DNA of 32,675 nucleotides from Phycisphaerales bacterium (lineage in GTDB: Bacteria > Planctomycetota > Phycisphaerae > Phycisphaerales > SM1A02). Below, piece after piece: positions 8,302 to 15,519 of the stretch. The first letter of the stretch is position 1; the number at the start of each line of letters is the position of its first letter. The notes under the pieces are model-generated. The model worked only from the letters and a program-made list of their open reading frames with translations. It had not been told where the DNA came from and did not search any database. Location: contig JAPKCC010000032.1 in the NCBI GenBank assembly GCA_028823105.1, forward strand, positions 1 through 32,675, in the 5' to 3' direction. The position numbers and the translations under genes were made by a program.

Positions 8302-10359
8302 ATGACGCTTCGTCCCTTTATCGCTCTCGGCCTGTTCGTGATCATGCTCGCCGCCGCGCCGATTGCAGCCTTCGCCGGAGATGCCACCGACGAACCCAGC
8401 GTCGTCGAAGTGAAACAGACACGGGAGGGTTGGCAGCTCTATCGGAATGGCGAGCCGTTCTTCATCAAGGGCGGATGCGTTGTCCGGAACAACATCAGCC
8501 CTGAGTTGAACGACCTCTTGGCGGAACTCAACGCCGCCGGGGGCAACTGCATCCGTCTCTGGGGAACCGGACCAGGAACGCTGGGGATTCTGGATGCCGC
8601 TCACGACCACGGGATTTCCGTGTTCCTCGGCCTCTGGATGGAACATCCGATCGGCCATGTCGACAGCGCCGGCGCGTTCTTTGACTACACGAATATCGCC
8701 GCGGTCAACAACCAGATCGATAACCTCGCCGTGCAGGTCGAACGCTACAAGGATCATCCCGCATTGCTCGCGTGGGGTGTCGGCAACGAACTCTGCCATC
8801 TCACGGCGGAAGCGGATGCCAATACCCAAGTCGTCCAGCTGATCTGGCGGGCCATCAACAACACCGCCGCGATGGTGAAGGAACTGGACCCGAACCATCC
8901 CACGGTCTCCGTGACCGCGGAGACCGGCGATTGGCACCAGGTTGACAATGGAACCCAACTGAGCGACTGGTGTTCGAACATCGACATCTGGGGTATCAAC
9001 GCCTACGAAACCATGCCTCTGATTCGAGCGAAGGTGGAAGCATCTCCGTGGGATCGTCCGTACTTCATTCCGGAATTCGGCCCCCAGGGCTGGTGGAGTT
9101 CGCCTCAAACGTCTTGGAACTCCCGACTCGAGCATTCAAACAAGGTCAAGTCCGACTGGTATCGAAGCGGATGGCTCGACGCCATCGTCGCCGAATCGGA
9201 TCGCTGTCTCGGCGGCTTCGCCTTCGCCTGGGACACTCTTGATTCACCAATCGACACCTGGTGGACGATGTTCGACCACGAAGGCCGACCGACCCAGTGC
9301 ATCGACGCCCTCTGGGAAGCGTGGAACGGAACGCCCCCCCGCAACCTCTCCCCCGTCGTGACCGGCATCAACGGCATCGAAGCCCAGACGGTGCAGCCCG
9401 GCCAGCTTCTGAATGTCGAGCTCCTTGCGGTCGATCCAGAAGGTGAAACGCTCCTCGTCGATTGGCTGGTCGGCCGCGACGTGTTCGATGCCAATGGCAA
9501 CTACCTGTGGGATACCACGGGGGCCTGTGATTTCCTCGCCCAAGACGCGGGCCTTCTCTATGAGTTGGAAGCGCCCTTGATTCCCGGCGGATACCGATTA
9601 GTCGGCTGGGCGCGAGACAGCGGTGGTCGAGCCGGCGTCGCCTCCGTCCCGTTCTTCGTGGACGGCGACATTCCCGACGGCCTCGTCGCCATGCCTTTCC
9701 CGCTCGATGACTACTTTGGCCCGAGCGGGTTCATGGGCGCCTCCTGGACGCTCAGCCGATCAGACATGGACTCACCCAACGGTGTCTGCGGTGGCGAGGG
9801 TCACCGATTCGTGTTCAACGCACCACCCATTGCCCTCTGGTGCGGGGTCGCGTGGCAGTATCCCACCAACAATTGGGGCACCGCCCCGGGACTCCAGATC
9901 ATGCCTGGCGGAACCTCCGTCGACTTTCTGGCGTGGTCCGATGTCCCCGGAACGACCCTCGACTTCTTCGTCGGCACCGACGGCTCGGATGGCTTTCAGG
10001 TCGAGTTGGCCGGGGTTGAGCTGCCGCTCGAACCCACCATGTTTTCGATCCCGCTTGAGGGAATCGAGTACGACGATGTCGTCATCGGATTCGGCTGGGT
10101 CTACTCACAGGGCGCCGGCCCCACGGATCCCACGAGAGAGATCTATATCTCTGACATCATCTGGGATGGCCCACCACCACCGCCTCCCTGCCCGATCGAC
10201 CTGAATGGCGATCGGTTGATCGACGGCTCGGATCTCGGTCTCGTCCTCATCAACTTTTATTCAACCACCGCCGGCGATATCGATGTGAATGAAGATGGAT
10301 ACATCGATGGCCAAGACATCGCGGTGATTCTCGCGAACTGGGGCCCGTGCCCCGAATGA
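8302..10359 (+). CDS. Secreted clan GH-A glycoside hydrolase with CBM-like and dockerin-like domains
   Basis: A 685-residue exported protein: signal peptide 1-26, TIM-barrel hydrolase about 32-345, an Ig/sandwich-like region about 350-455, a CBM-like sandwich about 462-622, and dockerin-like loops 630-684. The barrel has clan GH-A landmarks: GGNCIRLWG (80-88), LLAWGVGNEL (155-164) with E163 as probable acid/base, and YFIPEFGPQG (254-263) with E258 as probable nucleophile. The start FFIKGG...LNAAGGNCIRLWG resembles the barrel of GH2-like and GH5-like enzymes, so I do not assign a family number. A six-proline linker precedes the dockerin (DLNGDRLIDGSDLGLVLINF and DVNEDGYIDGQDIAVILANW, bracketed by C630 and C683). 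It is read divergently from the GH16-like pair and ends at a strong terminator. A role in beta-glycan breakdown with the neighbouring GH16-like protein is inferred. Confidence 0.85.
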   Translation: MTLRPFIALGLFVIMLAAAPIAAFAGDATDEPSVVEVKQTREGWQLYRNGEPFFIKGGCVVRNNISPELNDLLAELNAAGGNCIRLWGTGPGTLGILDAAHDHGISVFLGLWMEHPIGHVDSAGAFFDYTNIAAVNNQIDNLAVQVERYKDHPALLAWGVGNELCHLTAEADANTQVVQLIWRAINNTAAMVKELDPNHPTVSVTAETGDWHQVDNGTQLSDWCSNIDIWGINAYETMPLIRAKVEASPWDRPYFIPEFGPQGWWSSPQTSWNSRLEHSNKVKSDWYRSGWLDAIVAESDRCLGGFAFAWDTLDSPIDTWWTMFDHEGRPTQCIDALWEAWNGTPPRNLSPVVTGINGIEAQTVQPGQLLNVELLAVDPEGETLLVDWLVGRDVFDANGNYLWDTTGACDFLAQDAGLLYELEAPLIPGGYRLVGWARDSGGRAGVASVPFFVDGDIPDGLVAMPFPLDDYFGPSGFMGASWTLSRSDMDSPNGVCGGEGHRFVFNAPPIALWCGVAWQYPTNNWGTAPGLQIMPGGTSVDFLAWSDVPGTTLDFFVGTDGSDGFQVELAGVELPLEPTMFSIPLEGIEYDDVVIGFGWVYSQGAGPTDPTREIYISDIIWDGPPPPPPCPIDLNGDRLIDGSDLGLVLINFYSTTAGDIDVNEDGYIDGQDIAVILANWGPCPE

Positions 10360-10421
10360 GTCAAAGAACGCCCCGCGCCGGAACGATGGAAGACGCCGGT
10401 TCCAAATGATCAAGCCCCAGC

Positions 10422-10453
10422 GCACGGCCTCCGAGTGATTTCGGAGGCCGTGC
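10422..10453 (+). terminator. Strong intrinsic terminator of the GH-A gene
   Basis: A perfect 13-bp stem, GCACGGCCTCCGA paired with TCGGAGGCCGTGC, with loop GTGATT, followed by TCTTGTT. It lies 63 nt beyond the stop at 10359. The loop contains a GTG that opens the next reading frame, which argues against that codon as a start. Confidence 0.85.
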
Positions 10454-10521
10454 TCTTGTTCATCATCAGAGATCTCGGCAAAGCGGGATCGCGTGATTTT
10501 CGAACGGGTATCATCGTCGCC

Positions 10522-11109
10522 ATGAACGATGCCCTCACCACGTCCTCAGGCGACGCACCCCTCTGCACCGCAGATTTCGATACCAAGGCGATCCTTCGGT
10601 ATCAGTACTACTGCCTCATCCCACTGTGCCTACTCATCGTGACGATTCCGCTCGCCGTACTCATCGCCATCGGATATCGCATCATTCTTCGCCGGGTCGT
10701 GGCCAGCTGGTCAGCGACCCTGACCTCGAAGAGCCTCATTGTGAAAAAGGGCATCTTCAACAAAATCGAGAAGACCATTCCATTGGAGAAGATCACCGAC
10801 CTTTCCAGCGTCGAGGGGCCGATCATGCGATTCGCCGGCATCAAGCGGCTGGGCATCGAAACCGCAGGGCAGTCTGGAGCCGCAGGAGGCTCTCTGGTAA
10901 CTCTGCTGGGGATTGTGGACTCCGACCACTTCCGCGGCCTCGTCCTCGCCCAACGGGACGCTGCAGGCACCTCAGCCCGCGTGCCACATCCTGTCACGGA
11001 GAACGCGAGCAGCCCCGACGGGGCAGTCCTCCTTGAGATCAAGGATGCACTCGGCGAAATGGCCAACGACCTCCGTCGCGTCGCCGACCGCCTCGACGAG
11101 AGACCGTGA
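10522..11109 (+). CDS. Membrane-anchored bacterial PH-domain (DUF304/YdbS-like) protein
   Basis: A 195-residue protein. A hydrophobic segment at residues 30-52 is followed by a PH-like domain (about 60-145) with the family pattern SLIVKKGIFNKIEKTIPLEK, ITDLSSVEGPIMR, and GIKRLGIETAG. YdbS/DUF304 proteins are small inner-membrane proteins of poorly known function. The C-terminal 40 residues (EIKDALGEMANDLRRVADRL) look like an amphipathic helix. The frame is open further upstream to a GTG at 10435, but that codon lies in the terminator loop, so I place the start at the ATG at 10522. It is a single gene converging on the PEP-CTERM gene. Confidence 0.75.
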   Translation: MNDALTTSSGDAPLCTADFDTKAILRYQYYCLIPLCLLIVTIPLAVLIAIGYRIILRRVVASWSATLTSKSLIVKKGIFNKIEKTIPLEKITDLSSVEGPIMRFAGIKRLGIETAGQSGAAGGSLVTLLGIVDSDHFRGLVLAQRDAAGTSARVPHPVTENASSPDGAVLLEIKDALGEMANDLRRVADRLDERP

Positions 11110-11160
11110 GACTCCGTGGGAAAGCTCGGGCCAAGTTCCGAGCAAGAACCTGCGACTGCA

Positions 11161-11197
11161 TGCGATGGCATGCGATGGCATGCGATGGCATGCGATG
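11161..11197 (+). repeat. 10-bp tandem repeat TGCGATGGCA, 3.7 copies
   Basis: Three exact copies of TGCGATGGCA followed by TGCGATG, lying between two convergent genes. Each junction creates a GCATGC palindrome. It is non-coding in any supported gene and is a candidate variable-number repeat. Confidence 0.85.
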
Positions 11198-11209
11198 ACC
11201 ACCACAAAA

Positions 11210-11244
11210 AAGATGGCGGTACTGCCATGCAGCACCGCCATCTT
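11210..11244. terminator. Bidirectional terminator between convergent genes
   Basis: An 11-bp perfect stem (AAGATGGCGGT with ACCGCCATCTT) around a 13-nt loop. On the minus strand the stem runs into a run of T (AAAAAA on the plus strand), a good intrinsic terminator for the PEP-CTERM gene ending at 11286. On the plus strand it is followed by GATCATCTG and is weaker, but could serve the gene ending at 11109. Confidence 0.75.
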
Positions 11245-11285
11245 GATCATCTGATTCGAACTTGAGACGCCAAGAGGCGACTCGA

Positions 11286-11897
11286 TCAGTTGCGTCGGCG
11301 GCGCCGGCCAGCAAGGCCAGCAAGGCCCAGGAGGGCAAGTGCGCCTGGTGCTGGAACGACGTTCGCGTATGCGTCGTCCCAGATGATTGAGCCACTGCCT
11401 GATTCATCGTGCCATGGTTGATAGAAGATGATCACAAACTCGATGCGGGCAGCGCTTGCTGCACCAGCGTCGAGGGTGATACTGTTGGCGAATTGGTGGG
11501 TCTCGCCATCCATGTCGCTGTTGTCGACATTGTCAGTGGTGTGGTTGAACCACCAGTTGCCATCAGCGCCGAAGAAGTTCAGTGCGACGTAGCCAATGTT
11601 GTCGGCGAAGAGTTGGTTTTCCACGAAGGCATTGGCACCATAGTGGATGGTGTCGCCTTCCGACCACGTACCAGCTGCGATGTCTTGGCCAGCACCGCTG
11701 TAGCCGACGCCCCCCGTGAATGCGCCCCACGTTGCCAAGGCATTGCTTTCAAACGGGACGCTGGGGTTACCGGCGTAGTCATAGATGCCGGCGCCATTGA
11801 AGACGTTCCAGCCGATGTTGCCACCGTTGAAGTCGCCGTTCTCCAGTCCTGCTGAGGCGGCGCCTGTGATCGCGATCGCAAGAATACTAATTTTCAT
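11286..11897 (-). CDS. PEP-CTERM sorting-signal protein
   Basis: A 203-residue exported protein. An N-terminal signal (MKISILAIAITGAASAG) is followed by a compact beta-rich domain beginning LENGDFNGG, reminiscent of carbohydrate-binding sandwiches. The C-terminus has the PEP-CTERM arrangement: VPAPG, then a short hydrophobic stretch (ALALLGLAGLAG), then RRRRRN. In this system an exosortase is thought to process the tail for surface attachment or release; no exosortase is in the window. The start is set at the ATG at 11897 because AGGAG lies nine bases upstream; an in-frame codon 14 residues earlier lacks this. It is a single gene with its own terminator at 11210-11244. Confidence 0.85.
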   Translation of the reverse strand: MKISILAIAITGAASAGLENGDFNGGNIGWNVFNGAGIYDYAGNPSVPFESNALATWGAFTGGVGYSGAGQDIAAGTWSEGDTIHYGANAFVENQLFADNIGYVALNFFGADGNWWFNHTTDNVDNSDMDGETHQFANSITLDAGAASAARIEFVIIFYQPWHDESGSGSIIWDDAYANVVPAPGALALLGLAGLAGRRRRRN

Positions 11898-11941
11898 TTC
11901 TTCGAATCTCCTGTGGGTGTGACCAAGGGAATTGGCCACCG

Positions 11942-11955
11942 AAAAAAGGGGGGGG
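11942..11955. repeat. Homopolymer tract A6G8 in the PEP-CTERM leader
   Basis: Six A followed by eight G on the plus strand, so C8T6 in the leader of the minus-strand PEP-CTERM gene, about 45-58 nt before its start codon. A run of eight identical GC bases is prone to slippage and lies where it could alter promoter spacing or leader structure. Confidence 0.6.
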
Positions 11956-12076
11956 AACCTACTTCATCTAATTGTGCCGGATCAGCCATCTGAAACAAGC
12001 ATCGAATGCCAAATATCCAAGAATATCTTGCATTAACAGACAATAATCGCGTATCGGCAGGCAAACCCTCCTCCGA

Positions 12077-12114
12077 CGAAACAACTAAATCAGGACACTG
12101 ATTTCCTTGTTTCG
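12077..12114 (-). terminator. Hairpin downstream of the cytochrome c/monooxygenase-like gene
   Basis: Outer arms CGAAACAA/TTGTTTCG (8 bp), a 2x2 internal loop, then AAATCAG/CTGATTT (7 bp) closing a GACA loop. It lies 35 nt past the stop at 12149 of the minus-strand gene. No T-run follows on that strand, so termination efficiency is uncertain. Confidence 0.5.
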
Positions 12115-12148
12115 TTTCGTCACCTCGGCTTCGAACAACTCAGGTTGA

Positions 12149-13492
12149 TCATCGGCGCATCAATGACCGGGAAATCCGATCACCCGCAGACACCAGATCA
12201 TCGTCGAATGCGGGATCGACGGCCGCCACATGAATGATGACGTTCAAGATGCCCGTCCGGCGCCCACGCCGAATCGCTGCGGCTGGATCGTCGGGATTGC
12301 GAGGATTCCCAGAGGTGTTGTCGAGATCGAACGATGCGACCAAGGCAGTACCCGCGGGCAGTCGAATCGGCGAGACGGGAATGTAGGACTCCCGTTGATG
12401 ATGATCCCAGTCGGGAATATTCAACAGGCGGCGTCGGTCACCGGAAGGAAGCACCGCATCAACTCGCATGCTCGTGCAGATCTCAAGCGCCCGAGGCGAA
12501 AGACCCACGAGGTCGACGGCCCCTTCCAAGACGACCGTTTGTGATGTAAAAGTTGCCACCTGCTCGGCGTCGATCTCTACCCGACCCACGGCCAGCGGCA
12601 GCCATCGCAGCGCGGAGGATCCCTCATTCTCCGGGACGAATTCCAACTCGATTCGTTCTTTCAGACGTTCGACCTTCCCGGTCGGCTGATACTGAAATTG
12701 CACGAGCAGATCGCTTCCAGTCTCGACTGGAAGATGGAACCCGGCGGGCAATCGAAAGTCTCCCGATCCAGTCAGAATCACCCCGTCGGCGCCAACCGGT
12801 CGTAGACCGGCATCCCCTCCCATCAGAAAGCCCACCCGCGGATCCCGGTCATCGAGGTAGCGGGCCGCTCCGCTTGTATCGAAAGCGAACGCGGCGACTC
12901 GCATTGATTGCGGTGCTGCTGGAACATGCCGAATCGCACGAATCTTCAGGGGCTCGGAATTTCCGATCGGAAAGTTCACACCATGAACATCGAGTTCGCC
13001 GGAATGCCAGGCAGGATCAGACTCTTCCGGAATCTCGTACGCCGCAGGCATCTCCAGCACCAGCCCGGCTCGGAATTCTTCGTCCACCGCCGCGGTCAGC
13101 ACATCTGGCGGCCCTTCCCCGATCCGAGCGCCGCCCGCCATCCACCGTCGAATCGCAGAGACTTCTGCATCCGGGACGACTCGTTGATGCTGGAATTTTC
13201 CAGTCTTCGGCAGCCAAGGTGGCATTCGCCCCGCCTCGATCACGTCGATCAAGAAGGTGGCCCGATTTCGGACCGCTTCGATCGTGGTAAGAGAAAACGG
13301 ACCGCTTCGTCCCGGCGCGTGACACGTCACGCAACGGGTCTCAATGATCGCCCCGATCTGGCCATTCCAGGTCGGCGGATCGATCGTCAAGGTATCGGCC
13401 TCGGGCTCGGCATCCTGCACGGGTCGTCCGAGGATGACCAACATGGCGACCAGACCGAATCCGATCAAGGCGCCACCTTCTCGATCAGACAT
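12149..13492 (-). CDS. Cytochrome c + copper type II monooxygenase-like protein lacking copper ligands
   Basis: A 447-residue protein with an N-terminal membrane anchor or signal (residues 8-22), a c-type haem domain (CVTCH at 54-58, possible axial Met90 in GRMPPWLP) and a C-terminal region matching the planctomycete copper type II ascorbate-dependent monooxygenase-like fold. Fold landmarks are kept: FDTSGAARYLDDRDPRVGF (204-222), LLVQFQYQPTGK (262-273), LRLP-like SPIRLPAGT, and DNTSGNPRNPD (391-401). The expected copper ligands are not: the usual HH before the DTSG segment is VAA, the usual HYH is QYQ, the HxH of the second domain is missing, and the late Met is not evident. The ligand positions come from my memory of the family, so an alignment is needed. 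It overlaps the redoxin gene upstream by 28 nt, suggesting coupling; the three parts are often one polypeptide in relatives. Confidence 0.75.
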   Translation of the reverse strand: MSDREGGALIGFGLVAMLVILGRPVQDAEPEADTLTIDPPTWNGQIGAIIETRCVTCHAPGRSGPFSLTTIEAVRNRATFLIDVIEAGRMPPWLPKTGKFQHQRVVPDAEVSAIRRWMAGGARIGEGPPDVLTAAVDEEFRAGLVLEMPAAYEIPEESDPAWHSGELDVHGVNFPIGNSEPLKIRAIRHVPAAPQSMRVAAFAFDTSGAARYLDDRDPRVGFLMGGDAGLRPVGADGVILTGSGDFRLPAGFHLPVETGSDLLVQFQYQPTGKVERLKERIELEFVPENEGSSALRWLPLAVGRVEIDAEQVATFTSQTVVLEGAVDLVGLSPRALEICTSMRVDAVLPSGDRRRLLNIPDWDHHQRESYIPVSPIRLPAGTALVASFDLDNTSGNPRNPDDPAAAIRRGRRTGILNVIIHVAAVDPAFDDDLVSAGDRISRSLMRR

Positions 13493-14139
13493 CCGACCGC
13501 AGGCCGGCGGGTGATCGACACCGGACGACCAGAGACGATCTGAGAGATCACTTCTCGGGCATATGCCTGCGTCGCATTGCGTCGGCGGCGTCCGATCTCT
13601 GCGTAGAGATTGTCGAGTGGCCCCCGATAGCGGAGGGTCCAGGATTCACCTGAACGAGTCAGAATGAAGACCTCTGGAACAACCGTTCCCTTGAATTCCC
13701 GAACCAAACGCTGCTCGGGATCGAGGAGAATCGGCATTTCCAACCGCCGCTCCTTGGCGTGCGAGGCTGCTGATTCGGCGGTCGTTCCGAGCATGGGGTG
13801 GACGGCGACAAGGCGCCCCCCGACCTCCTTCACACCCTTATGAAGTCGTCGAATTTCCGGAACGCTGGCATTGGCGATCGGACATGTGGTGCTGAGGAAG
13901 GCCACCACAACCAAATCAGGGCCATCCGCGGCGAACACGATCCGCTTCGCACCAGTGACATCTTTCGCATCGGTCAATACAAACTCGGCAAGCCGGTCTT
14001 GAGTAAAGGTGGGAAGCGTTGATTCCCCGGACGACGGAGGCGTCTCCGCGATGGACGCTTCGTATCGAGCGGCCGCGGATGAGGCGGATGGCCCGGTCCC
14101 AGCCAGCAGGGCGGCGAGAAGAACGGTGGTGATGCCCAT
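13465..14139 (-). CDS. Exported redoxin (AhpC/TSA-like, thioredoxin fold)
   Basis: A 224-residue protein with a signal peptide (1-24) and a thioredoxin-fold domain. The active-site region is FLSTTCPIANASVPEI (81-96) with a single cysteine, C86, matching the planctomycete FLGTECPLA-type redoxins rather than a CxxC thioredoxin. Other landmarks are PILLDPEQRLVREF, VVPEVFIL and the late YRGPLDNLY. The C-terminus ends PAVGCLIEKVAP; the VGCLI element is the usual junction to the cytochrome c domain in fused relatives. The ATG at 14139 is chosen because AAGGAG lies eight bases upstream; the frame is open much further but contains no signal peptide there. It overlaps the downstream cytochrome c/monooxygenase-like gene by 28 nt. 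A role in envelope redox chemistry is inferred. Confidence 0.8.
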   Translation of the reverse strand: MGITTVLLAALLAGTGPSASSAAARYEASIAETPPSSGESTLPTFTQDRLAEFVLTDAKDVTGAKRIVFAADGPDLVVVAFLSTTCPIANASVPEIRRLHKGVKEVGGRLVAVHPMLGTTAESAASHAKERRLEMPILLDPEQRLVREFKGTVVPEVFILTRSGESWTLRYRGPLDNLYAEIGRRRRNATQAYAREVISQIVSGRPVSITRRPAVGCLIEKVAP

Positions 14140-14249
14140 GTGACGACTCCTTGCCATTTTCTCGACTTGCAACCCCGCTCGGGTTGAAAATAAAGAACGC
14201 GGCGGAACGGCATCGCCGACCCGCCGCATTCGATCAAACAGATTGAGGG

Positions 14250-15353
14250 TCAGCCGCCGCAGAACTGCATGGCGGCCTGCTCGCACGCTGCATCCCAGAC
14301 GTCGCAGCAGTATTCGAACCCTGGAAGGTTGTGCACGCAGTTGCAGACCGGAGGGGGGATCATGTTCGCCGCACAACCGGGACACCCGCCGCCACCGCCG
14401 CCACCGCCGCCACCGCCGCCACCGCCGCCGCCGCCGCCGCCGGCGAAGTTGGACGTTTCCGGCTCTGCGGCAAAGCAGCCGATGGTCCAGGGGAAGCCAT
14501 CGTCCGGAAGGTTGCGCTCGAGTGCCAGCTCGTAGGAGATCGCGTGATAGTGGTAGCCGCGGGCTTCATCAAAGTGCCCGTTGCAGGAGTCCAGCATCCT
14601 CTTGCCGTCCATTTCCGCCGCCAGAATCCCATCTTCTTCCCAAGGACCGTAGATGGGAAGTCCGTCGAATGCGTACCCCATCAGCCGGGAATGTCCACCC
14701 GAATATGGCTCGATGCAGGGCGAGTGCTGGTGATAGTGGTATCGAGTATCCGGCGAGGGGTGAGCGTTGCAGGCATCCATGCAGATCGTGTCAGGCGCGG
14801 TGGTGCCTCCGCCGTCGTACGGGTTGTAGAACGCCACTCCATTGACCATGACCCCGATCGGCCCAACCTGGACCAGCGAGTCGACCGCCGGCGTGCTCGT
14901 CATTTCCGGATCAAGCGGCAATCGCCAGGCGTCATCCTGGGCGCCGACCGAGTTTGGATTCCCGCACTCCCCGGGGAAGTTGCCGTACGCGTGATCGGGA
15001 ATTCCGTTCCCGGTCACCACGAGGAAGTCGCCGTCGATGGCAATCTGGACATTGCTGTGAAAATTGTGACAGACCGAGCCCCATTGGCTCATCAAGTAGC
15101 CGATCTCGTAACCGTTGGTATTGCCATCGTTATTGAAGTCGATGGATCCCGAACCCCACTCGGCGATCAACATTCCGAGATCGGCAGCGGTGACTTGGAG
15201 ATCACGATCAAGATCAGAGAGGCAGAAGACCCCGCCCGGCTGGGTGTCAACAGGCGTTTCAGCCCGGCCACCGCCTGCTGATGCGACGGATGCGACGGAT
15301 GCCGCAATCGTCAGGATGGTGGCGGTTGTGAGTCTCGAGTGATTCAGATACAT
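14250..15353 (-). CDS. Secreted YHYH-domain protein with N-terminal dockerin-like repeat and polyglycine linker
   Basis: A 367-residue exported protein. Signal peptide 1-26; dockerin-like loops at 44-95 (DLDRDLQVTAADLGMLIAEW and DFNNDGNTNGYEIGYLMSQW), here at the N-terminus rather than the C-terminus. The YHYH domain spans about 100-295 with RYHYHQHSPC (204-213), HSRLMGYAFDGLPIYGP (221-237) and a second GYHYHAI (266-272). Residues 305-323 are 19 consecutive glycines, followed by a Cys-rich end with CC-x2-WD-x2-C-x3-A-x3-C, similar to the tail of the protein at 6333-7844. YHYH proteins are widespread and lack a firm function; the paired His clusters suggest metal binding. The ATG at 15353 has GGAG seven bases upstream; an upstream extension to 15446 is not supported. 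Confidence 0.85.
   Translation of the reverse strand: MYLNHSRLTTATILTIAASVASVASAGGGRAETPVDTQPGGVFCLSDLDRDLQVTAADLGMLIAEWGSGSIDFNNDGNTNGYEIGYLMSQWGSVCHNFHSNVQIAIDGDFLVVTGNGIPDHAYGNFPGECGNPNSVGAQDDAWRLPLDPEMTSTPAVDSLVQVGPIGVMVNGVAFYNPYDGGGTTAPDTICMDACNAHPSPDTRYHYHQHSPCIEPYSGGHSRLMGYAFDGLPIYGPWEEDGILAAEMDGKRMLDSCNGHFDEARGYHYHAISYELALERNLPDDGFPWTIGCFAAEPETSNFAGGGGGGGGGGGGGGGGGGGCPGCAANMIPPPVCNCVHNLPGFEYCCDVWDAACEQAAMQFCGG
14385..14441 (-). repeat. (GGC/GGT)n microsatellite coding for 19 glycines
   Basis: Nineteen glycine codons in a row, dominated by GGC with GGT at every third position over most of its length and six consecutive GGC at its start. It links the YHYH domain to the Cys-rich tail. 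Codon-unit slippage would change linker length without shifting the frame. Confidence 0.9.
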
Positions 15354-15519
15354 GACGAACTCCGTGTTCAAACTTTGGTCATTCTCGCTCGAATGGAGCG
15401 GGATCCGTGATCTATTGTGCGACGACATGGCGTGCGGGGACATCAAGTCCCGGCAAATCAGCGTATTTCATCCGTGATTCTGCGATACGAGCGATGATCT
15501 CGCCCGCGGTAACGTCCGA

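Noticed and set aside
7952-8305. 117-codon open frame in the divergent promoter region
   Set aside because: No ribosome binding site, no recognisable product, and it would cover both promoters and overlap the start of the GH-A gene.
10435-10521. GTG at 10435 as start of the PH-domain protein
   Set aside because: The codon lies in the loop of a 13-bp intrinsic terminator; the ATG at 10522 gives a normal family N-terminus.
11161-11197. Possible CRISPR array
   Set aside because: Units are 10 bp with no spacers and no cas genes nearby; it is a plain tandem repeat.
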